Assembly (NCBI RefSeq): GCF_018343525.1
Contig: NZ_JAGYPH010000001.1
Coordinates: forward strand, 1,245,778 to 1,309,777
Reading direction: 5' to 3'
From: Lederbergia citrea
GTDB lineage: Bacteria > Bacillota > Bacilli > Bacillales > Bacillaceae_C
DNA: 64,000 nt
The stretch's first letter is position 1. The number at the start of each line of letters is the position of its first letter. A program made the position numbers and the translations under genes. The notes below the pieces were generated by a model, which made no database searches, was not told the DNA's origin, and saw nothing but the letters and a program-made list of their open reading frames with translations. Below are positions 58,589 through 64,000 of this stretch, in pieces.

Positions 58589-58951
58589 TTACCCTAATGT
58601 TTTTTGGATTGCTTCTATTACCCTGTCAGCTTGAAAAGGTTTTACGATGAAATCCTTTGCCCCTGCCTGAATTGCATCAATGACCATTGCTTGCTGTCCC
58701 ATTGCTGAACACATAATTATTTTTGCCGACGGGTCAAAAGCTTTAATTTCTTTCAATGCTGTAATGCCATCCATCTCTGGCATAGTTATATCCATCGTAA
58801 CGAGATCGGGGTTTAACTCTTTATACTTATCTACTGCCTGAGCACCATCCGCGGCTTCACCAACCACCTCAAAACCATTTTTTACCAAAATATCTTTGAT
58901 CATCATTCTCATAAATGCGGCATCATCCACAATTAAAATTCTGTTTGCCAT
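58589..58951 (-). CDS. cheY: Chemotaxis response regulator CheY
   Basis: This 120-residue single-domain receiver, when phosphorylated by CheA, binds FliM and changes motor rotation. The phosphoacceptor is Asp54 in VTMDITMPEMDG. The acidic pair is at residues 9-10, the Thr/Ser switch in MCSAMGQ, and the lysine in FIVKPF. It lies between fliY and fliO, directly linked to the switch genes. No cheZ is expected in this group, where FliY and CheC dephosphorylate it. Confidence 0.96.
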   Translation of the reverse strand: MANRILIVDDAAFMRMMIKDILVKNGFEVVGEAADGAQAVDKYKELNPDLVTMDITMPEMDGITALKEIKAFDPSAKIIMCSAMGQQAMVIDAIQAGAKDFIVKPFQADRVIEAIQKTLG

Positions 58952-58971
58952 TTTATTTCCTCCCTAATGCG

Positions 58972-60105
58972 TTATTTTAATTTTTTTATTCTATCGGACT
59001 GGCTAACGATGTCAGTTACTCTCACACCAAAGTTTTCCTCAATGACAACAACTTCTCCTTTGGCAATCAAGCGACTATTTACAAGTATATCGACCGGTTC
59101 ACCTGCCAGCTTGTCTAATTCAATGATTGAGCCTGACCCTAATTCTAGAATATCCTTTACAGATCGGCTTGTTCTTCCAAGTTCCACTGTTACCTCTAAT
59201 GGAATATCGAGCAACATATTAAGATTTTTTGTCTCAGGTGTTGCAACTGGAATCTCATTGAATTCAGAGAAGCTTGCCGGCTGTACAGTCAGCTTGTTTT
59301 CTTCTAATAAAGGCCGGCCGCTTTCGAGTTCACTCGTTGTTTCAGATTTTTTGATTGTTTCTTCCATCACTGGTGTCGATTCAACTGCAGATTGGCTATA
59401 TGAATCTGGTGTCTTTTTTTCAGTTTGTGAAAAAAGATCTTCCACAAGGCTCTTTGCAAAGTCTACCGGCAGAATTTGCATAATACCTGAATCTATTAAA
59501 TTTCCGATCTTTAGACGGAATGATACTTTCACAAGTAAATTTTGATTAGGTATATTATTTGTGCCTTCTCCTGATGAAACATTTAGTAATTCAATGGATG
59601 GTGGAGAAATGTCTACCTTTTTATTGAATATTGAAGACATGGATGTTGCAGCAGAGCCCATCATTTGATTCATTGCTTCTTGGACGGCACTTAAATGAAT
59701 TTCGTCCATCATTTCGGATGGCGATTTTCCATCGCCACCAAGCATTAAATCTGCAATAATTGCAGCATCGCTCTGTTTAATGACTAATAGATTCATTCCG
59801 GAAAAGCCATCAGTATAATTTACTTGAATGGCCACATAAGGATGCGGAAACTCATCCTCCAGATTTGAGTGATCGATAATGGAAACTGCCGGAGTAGTTA
59901 TTTCTACCTTTTGGCTAAGCAATGTAGAAAGAGCTGTAGCTGAACTACCAAAGGAAATATTTCCAAGTTCTCCAAGGGCATCTTGCTGCATGTCTGTTAA
60001 GTGGTCTGTAACATTATGATTTATATAATCAGTTGGTTGTGCAGAGTTGGAATCCCCACGTAATAACGCATCTATCTCTTCCTGAGAGAGCATATCACCA
60101 TTCAT
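58972..60105 (-). CDS. fliY: Flagellar switch protein/CheY-P phosphatase FliY
   Basis: This 377-residue protein combines an N-terminal CheY-P-binding peptide (LSQEEIDALLRG), a CheC-type phosphatase domain (LGELGNISFGSSATALST and AVQEAMNQMMGSAATSMS) and a C-terminal FliN/SpoA domain (LDIPLEVTVELGRT). A variable acidic linker separates the last two. It is both a C-ring component and the main CheY-P phosphatase. ATG at 60105 lies 9 bases from GGAGGGAG. It overlaps the fliM end by 11 bases. Confidence 0.95.
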   Translation of the reverse strand: MNGDMLSQEEIDALLRGDSNSAQPTDYINHNVTDHLTDMQQDALGELGNISFGSSATALSTLLSQKVEITTPAVSIIDHSNLEDEFPHPYVAIQVNYTDGFSGMNLLVIKQSDAAIIADLMLGGDGKSPSEMMDEIHLSAVQEAMNQMMGSAATSMSSIFNKKVDISPPSIELLNVSSGEGTNNIPNQNLLVKVSFRLKIGNLIDSGIMQILPVDFAKSLVEDLFSQTEKKTPDSYSQSAVESTPVMEETIKKSETTSELESGRPLLEENKLTVQPASFSEFNEIPVATPETKNLNMLLDIPLEVTVELGRTSRSVKDILELGSGSIIELDKLAGEPVDILVNSRLIAKGEVVVIEENFGVRVTDIVSQSDRIKKLK

Positions 60106-61096
60106 TTTTTTCATCTCCCTCCTCTATCGTATCCAGAATTTGCACAGCCAATTTTTTATTCAGTTTACCAGGCTGTCCAGTGAATTTTGGTATCTCCCCA
60201 ATTTTCAAAACGAGTGGTTCATCGATACGAGTATCCAATTCTATAACATCTCCATAATCGAGCGACAAGAAATCCTCGATCGTCAATTTGGAGGATCCCA
60301 GTTGTGCTGTCAATTGAACTTTGGCTTCTTTAATCTTTTGTTGTAGAAGTTCAACTTCATCAGGTTTTCTATGTTTCCTCGAAGTTTCCATCCAATATTG
60401 AGCTGAAAGTTTCGGGATAATCGGTTCAAGTAATACGTGTGGAATACAAATATTAATCATTCCACTCGTTTCTCCTACACTAGCATTCATCGAAATTACT
60501 ACTACTGTTTCATTTGGAGAAACACCTTGTAAAAATTGTGGATTGATTTCAAGCTCTGACAAAACTGGATCAATTTCAGCAATACCAGACCATGCATCTT
60601 GTAAAAATTCCAGTGTCCGCTCGAATAGATTGGTCATTAATCTCATTTCAATTTCAGTTAAATTTTCAATTTTATTATAACTTGTACCTTTTCCTCCGAG
60701 GATACGGTCTATCATTGCATAAGCGATGTTCGGATGAATTTCCATGATCATGCGCCCATCAAGTGGTTGAACATCTATAACATTCAAAATCGTCATTTTT
60801 GGAACAGAACGAATGTACTCTTCATAAGGTATTTGATCAGCTGAAGCTACAATGATATTTATATATGTTCTCAGTTGCGCTGAGAAATAGGTTGTCAACA
60901 AACGGGCAAAGTTATCATATATTCTCGTCAGGCTTCTTATTTGATCCTTGGAAAACCTTAATGCCCTTTTAAAATCATAGACTTTTACTTTTTTCTCTTC
61001 GTCTTCCTTTTTAAAATCTTCAGCCGTCATTTCTCCTGTTGAAATCGCTGATAGCAATGCATCTATTTCACTTTGTGATAACACATCTTCCGGCAT
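60095..61096 (-). CDS. fliM: Flagellar motor switch protein FliM
   Basis: This 333-residue C-ring protein binds CheY-P through its N-terminal LSQSEIDALLSAI peptide (residues 6-18). A middle CheC-like domain without catalytic residues and a C-terminal SpoA domain (IEDFLSLDYGDVIELDT) follow. Length equals B. subtilis FliM (332). It lies between fliL and fliY. Confidence 0.96.
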   Translation of the reverse strand: MPEDVLSQSEIDALLSAISTGEMTAEDFKKEDEEKKVKVYDFKRALRFSKDQIRSLTRIYDNFARLLTTYFSAQLRTYINIIVASADQIPYEEYIRSVPKMTILNVIDVQPLDGRMIMEIHPNIAYAMIDRILGGKGTSYNKIENLTEIEMRLMTNLFERTLEFLQDAWSGIAEIDPVLSELEINPQFLQGVSPNETVVVISMNASVGETSGMINICIPHVLLEPIIPKLSAQYWMETSRKHRKPDEVELLQQKIKEAKVQLTAQLGSSKLTIEDFLSLDYGDVIELDTRIDEPLVLKIGEIPKFTGQPGKLNKKLAVQILDTIEEGDEKNEW

Positions 61097-61134
61097 GGCT
61101 GCACCCCCGTTTCGAAATTAGTTTCAATGCTTTT

Positions 61135-61560
61135 TCATGAAATTATATAGGAGGTGATATATACTCTTACGATTTTTCCATCTTGCATCAAATCATTAAT
61201 TTTTACTTTCATTGTTTCTTCAAGCTGCTTTTTACCTTTTTTTCCCTGTAAATCATCGGCTTCCATTTCTGAGAGTTCGGAAATAATCAAATTCTTAATT
61301 TGAAAATCCCGCATTTGAAACTCTTCCTTCGCCTTTTTTCCATCCGTTTGTACTTTGAAGGATATTTTCACATATTCATTACTTTTTAAATTTGTCATAA
61401 GTTCCGGCACATCAACAGATACTTTCAACACTTCTTCAATCGATGAAGCTTTTTCTGTATTTCCTGATTCTAATTTCTTCATAACAATGATGGCAAAAGC
61501 ACCAAGAAGCAAAATGGCCGTTAATATGATAATCATCGTATTGATTAATCGTTTACTCAT
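61135..61560 (-). CDS. fliL: Flagellar basal body-associated protein FliL
   Basis: This 141-residue protein has one membrane segment (about residues 7-27) and a stomatin-like extracellular domain containing VDVPELMTNLKSNEYVKISF. It supports stator function around the motor. It lies 4 bases below swrD, as in B. subtilis. Confidence 0.92.
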   Translation of the reverse strand: MSKRLINTMIIILTAILLLGAFAIIVMKKLESGNTEKASSIEEVLKVSVDVPELMTNLKSNEYVKISFKVQTDGKKAKEEFQMRDFQIKNLIISELSEMEADDLQGKKGKKQLEETMKVKINDLMQDGKIVRVYITSYIIS

Positions 61561-61564
61561 CTAC

Positions 61565-61771
61565 TCAATCCTCCATATGTTTGAAGCCAAGAAGATTAAT
61601 ACATTGATAGAACTCCAGTATACGCTCTTTCACTAGCTCTGCAGATTCTGCTGTAACATATTTACGGCCATTCGTCAGAGTAATGGTCGTATCAGGAAAA
61701 GACTCAATCGTTTCTATGTACAGTGGGTTTAGCTGAAAAGACTTGCCATTCAACTTTGTAAGTGTGATCAA
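61565..61771 (-). CDS. swrD: FlbD family swarming protein SwrD (YlzI)
   Basis: This 68-residue FlbD-family protein is similar to SwrD (YlzI), which raises flagellar torque in B. subtilis. Family features are MITLTKLNGKSFQLNP and TTITLTNGRKYV. TTG at 61771 gives the conserved N terminus, but no Shine-Dalgarno sequence lies before it. A strong AAGGGAGG is about 35 bases upstream, right after the flgE stop, with a four-codon ATG...TGA reading frame in between. Translation may depend on ribosomes leaving flgE. Confidence 0.85.
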   Translation of the reverse strand: MITLTKLNGKSFQLNPLYIETIESFPDTTITLTNGRKYVTAESAELVKERILEFYQCINLLGFKHMED

Positions 61772-61822
61772 TATATAAATCAGAACCGGAGCATAAGGCC
61801 CCGGCCCTGTCCCTCCCTTACA

Positions 61823-62698
61823 TTATCGTTTTAAATTCACAAGCTCTTGTAAGATTTCATCGGAAGTCGTAATGATTCTCGTATTCGCTTGGAAACCGCG
61901 CTGGGCGACAATCATTTCGGTGAATTCTTCTGAAAGATCGACGTTAGACATTTCCAGTGCACCTGAAATAAGTGAACCAACTCCATTTGATCCTGGAACC
62001 ATATTAGTTGCAGCCCCTGAATTAGCTGTATTTATATACATATTTTCGCCAACTTTTTCAAGACCGCCTGGATTTGAAAAGCGGGCAAGAGCAATTGAAA
62101 TATTAGAGATTACTAGATCACCATCACGATGGTAGTCGGCGCCAAGGTTTTCTCCATTGACCTGAGCTTTAATAAAAGTTATTTTTCCGTCTTCAGAAAT
62201 ACTTAAATTTTTAATTTCGTTTATATTACCGTTATTTAATTGAATTCGCGACATAACAGGTGGGTTAGCACCATTCGTGGCCATCACATATTGTCCACCT
62301 GAAGTAACGAGATAACCATCATTATTTAAGTAGATATTTCCTGCTCTTGTATAAAATGTGGAACTCGCTGCCCCAGTCCCTTCCGAGACGACCAAATAGC
62401 CGTCTCCTTGAATGGCGAGGTCTAATACTCTTCCTGTCGTTTGCAATGATCCTTGTGTGTCAATCGTATCGATTGCCGCAAGTTGTGAGCCGAGTCCAAC
62501 TTGTTTCGGGTTGATTCCCCCTTTTCCTTGAGAAGGACCGCTAGCACCCGAAATAGTTTGGTTTACCATATCTTTGAATGTAACACGACCTTTTTTGAAC
62601 CCATATGTGTTTACGTTGGCAATATTATTACCAATTACGTCTAATTTGGTTTGAAAATTTTTCATCCCACTAATACCTGAATACATTGACCGAATCAT
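61823..62698 (-). CDS. flgE: Flagellar hook protein (FlgE/FlgG family)
   Basis: This 291-residue axial protein corresponds to the hook gene of bacilli, long annotated flgG and later shown to encode FlgE in B. subtilis. The N terminus has SMYSGISGMKNFQTKLDVIG and NNIANVNTYGFKK. The C terminus has VDLSEEFTEMIVAQRGFQAN, both forming the coiled-coil core. The middle has LDLAIQGDGYLVVSEG. It is a little longer than the B. subtilis protein (264). It lies between a TIGR02530 gene and swrD. Confidence 0.9.
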   Translation of the reverse strand: MIRSMYSGISGMKNFQTKLDVIGNNIANVNTYGFKKGRVTFKDMVNQTISGASGPSQGKGGINPKQVGLGSQLAAIDTIDTQGSLQTTGRVLDLAIQGDGYLVVSEGTGAASSTFYTRAGNIYLNNDGYLVTSGGQYVMATNGANPPVMSRIQLNNGNINEIKNLSISEDGKITFIKAQVNGENLGADYHRDGDLVISNISIALARFSNPGGLEKVGENMYINTANSGAATNMVPGSNGVGSLISGALEMSNVDLSEEFTEMIVAQRGFQANTRIITTSDEILQELVNLKR

Positions 62699-62719
62699 TA
62701 AAAGTTCTCCCTTCGATAT

Positions 62720-62745
62720 GAGCCGCGTCTATCAGTCGGCAGCTC
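62720..62745 (-). other. Hairpin upstream of the hook gene
   Basis: GAGCTGC pairs with GCGGCTC (one G-T) around a 12-base loop, about 20 bases before the flgE start. It has no T run, so it is probably an mRNA-stability or processing element rather than a terminator. Confidence 0.4.
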
Positions 62746-62796
62746 CCAGCTTCCTGTAAAGGTCCAGCTGTTTTTCCAATAATTAATAATAAAAAA

Positions 62797-63189
62797 TTAA
62801 TCCATCACGATTGTGCCGTCAATATTGGTAAATATTTGTTTACCCGCTTCCTGTCTATCCATCACTGTTACAACTGTTCTGTTTTTTGCGCTTACGATTA
62901 ATGCAGCATTTTTAAGCAAGACGAGTGAATCGTTAACACCCTTCTGTTTTGCTTCATTCACTTTGGCATCAATTTGTTCCCACATGTCCGGTTCGATAGT
63001 AATTTTCCGTTCGTTCATTCTTATCCCTGCGTGTTTACTAACCGTCAATCTTGTCTGAGCTGATGTGGCTTTTTCTAAATGGCTTGAAAAAGAATGATCT
63101 TTAGAAGCTTCCGGTCTACTAGACTTGCACGGAATTGGTTGGATTCTCATCGGCTGTGGTTGAAGTTTGTGAACAAAAGAACTTTTCAT
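62797..63189 (-). CDS. Flagellar operon protein, TIGR02530 type
   Basis: This 130-residue protein matches the small conserved family found between flgD and the hook gene in Firmicutes and spirochaetes (TIGR02530). The conserved C-terminal half has VSKHAGIRMNERKITIEPDM and VVTVMDRQEAGKQIFTNIDG. The N-terminal 45 residues are variable and basic. No membrane segment or signal is seen. Its function is unknown to me, and hook assembly is inferred from its place. ATG at 63189 follows AGGAAG. GTG three codons earlier overlaps that box. Confidence 0.82.
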   Translation of the reverse strand: MKSSFVHKLQPQPMRIQPIPCKSSRPEASKDHSFSSHLEKATSAQTRLTVSKHAGIRMNERKITIEPDMWEQIDAKVNEAKQKGVNDSLVLLKNAALIVSAKNRTVVTVMDRQEAGKQIFTNIDGTIVMD

Positions 63190-63207
63190 TACAACCACTT
63201 CCTTTTA

Positions 63208-63837
63208 TTAACCTATTTTAATGAGTTGACTCGTTTGTACTGATTGTTTGTTATCTGTATTAAGGGTAACGACTCCATTTTTCAATGTTACCGAGTTTAC
63301 AATACCGTTTTTTTCAATTTCTCCATCCATCCATGTAATATTCTTTCCAATCATAGAACTTGCATGGACAAGCGGCGGTTCTATTTCTAAACTGTTTACT
63401 TGGGAAATATTAGCTGGAGATAATTCCGTTCCATCAGCTAAAATAAACTTTACCGTATCACCCATAAATTGGACTGATCTCACGATACCTTTCCCTTCAG
63501 TCACATTTGAGTCTCCCAATTGCAAATCATCATTCAGTTTATGCCAAGTCACTTCTTTACCAACAAATTGGTTATAAGCAATTAAACTTGTTTGCGACTC
63601 TAGCTGCAATAATTGATCCATTGATTTATTCATATTCGTCATTTGCTCAAGTGAAGAAAAGGTGGCCATTTGCGCAATAAAATCTTTATCTTCCATTGGG
63701 TTCATTGGATCTTGATTCTGAAGTTGAGTCATTAATATCTTCAAGAAATCATCTTTACCCAGAATATCATTTCCAGTTTTCACATCCCTTTGTTTTACAG
63801 AGGATAATAGTAAATCTGGATTGATTGAAATTGTCAT
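63208..63837 (-). CDS. flgD: Flagellar hook-capping protein FlgD
   Basis: This 209-residue hook scaffold caps the growing hook. The N-terminal conserved motif LGKDDFLKILMTQLQNQDPMNPMEDKDFIAQMATFSSLEQM is present (about residues 25-67). A Tudor/FnIII-like region with FVGKEVTWH and ENGIVNSVTLKNG follows. It lies between fliK and the TIGR02530 gene. Confidence 0.93.
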   Translation of the reverse strand: MTISINPDLLLSSVKQRDVKTGNDILGKDDFLKILMTQLQNQDPMNPMEDKDFIAQMATFSSLEQMTNMNKSMDQLLQLESQTSLIAYNQFVGKEVTWHKLNDDLQLGDSNVTEGKGIVRSVQFMGDTVKFILADGTELSPANISQVNSLEIEPPLVHASSMIGKNITWMDGEIEKNGIVNSVTLKNGVVTLNTDNKQSVQTSQLIKIG

Positions 63838-63845
63838 TATTTCAC

Positions 63846-64000
63846 CTACACTTCGGTTTCAAATAAAATGTTACTTAAAGCTTCTTTAAAACTACTATCA
63901 TCTTTTTGCAAAGTATGGAGATTTTCTTCACGCTGATGTTCGTCTTTGTTTTGTTCTTCTCTATGTCCATCTTGACTTGTATACTTTTGTGCTTCACTTT
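63846..64000 (-). CDS. fliK: C-terminal end of FliK (hook-length control), partial
   Basis: The last 50 codons of a gene enter from the right edge and end with TAG at 63846-63848, 9 bases before flgD. The visible part is polar, rich in Glu, Gln, Asp and Lys, and ends SNILFETEV. Such a tail alone is not diagnostic. The call rests on the fliK-flgD order conserved in bacilli and on the hydrophilic tail being typical of FliK. Confidence 0.6.
   Translation of the reverse strand, partial: SEAQKYTSQDGHREEQNKDEHQREENLHTLQKDDSSFKEALSNILFETEV

Overview
The window looks like about 64 kb of chromosome from an endospore-forming, flagellated, low-GC Gram-positive bacterium of the family Bacillaceae (Bacillus in the broad sense). 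Gene content and order match the Bacillus subtilis region from fliK through sigD, rpsB, polC, nusA, infB, pnpA, spoVF and dapA to spoIIIE and ymfF. Sporulation genes (spoIIIE, spoVFA/B, ymxH, mlpA) and the SigD-type motility operon support this. The genus cannot be settled from sequence alone. Every recognised gene lies on the minus strand, so transcription runs from high to low coordinates. No tRNA, rRNA, CRISPR array, prophage or insertion sequence was seen.

Layout in transcription order. (1) 64000-45351: the large flagellar/chemotaxis operon, from the end of fliK through flgD, hook, rotor switch, export apparatus, flhF/flhG and cheB-A-W-C-D to sigD and swrB. (2) 45201-42083: rpsB, tsf, pyrH, frr, with hairpins between rpsB/tsf, tsf/pyrH and after frr. 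(3) 41844-31669: isoprenoid and envelope lipid genes (uppS, cdsA, dxr), rasP, proS and polC. (4) 31363-24164: the nusA-infB operon (rimP, nusA, rnpM, ylxQ, infB, ylxP, rbfA), then truB and ribF. (5) 24044-18379: rpsO, pnpA, ylxY, mlpA, ymxH. (6) 17475-9693: dipicolinate synthase, asd, dapG, dapA, RNase J2, tepA, ylzJ. (7) 9547-1: a MATE transporter, spoIIIE, a four-gene nucleoside ABC importer and the start of yfmF.

The genes form functional blocks. One builds and steers the flagellum. One covers transcription, translation and RNA decay. One links the aspartate pathway (asd, dapG, dapA) to dipicolinate for the spore core. The MATE gene and the nupNOPQ cassette are the two local departures from the B. 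subtilis order I remember.

The most unusual content is in the long intergenic gaps at 17.5-18.4, 23.3-23.8 and 31.4-31.7 kb. They hold two families of small structured repeats with no coding capacity. Family I has three copies whose stems differ by compensatory base swaps. One copy is inserted inside a family II element, and removing it by eye restores a paired stem of the host. Other notable points are a CheB lacking its receiver domain, a candidate attenuator before rimP-nusA, an RNase J2 with an altered metal-binding motif, and several genes whose best start is TTG.
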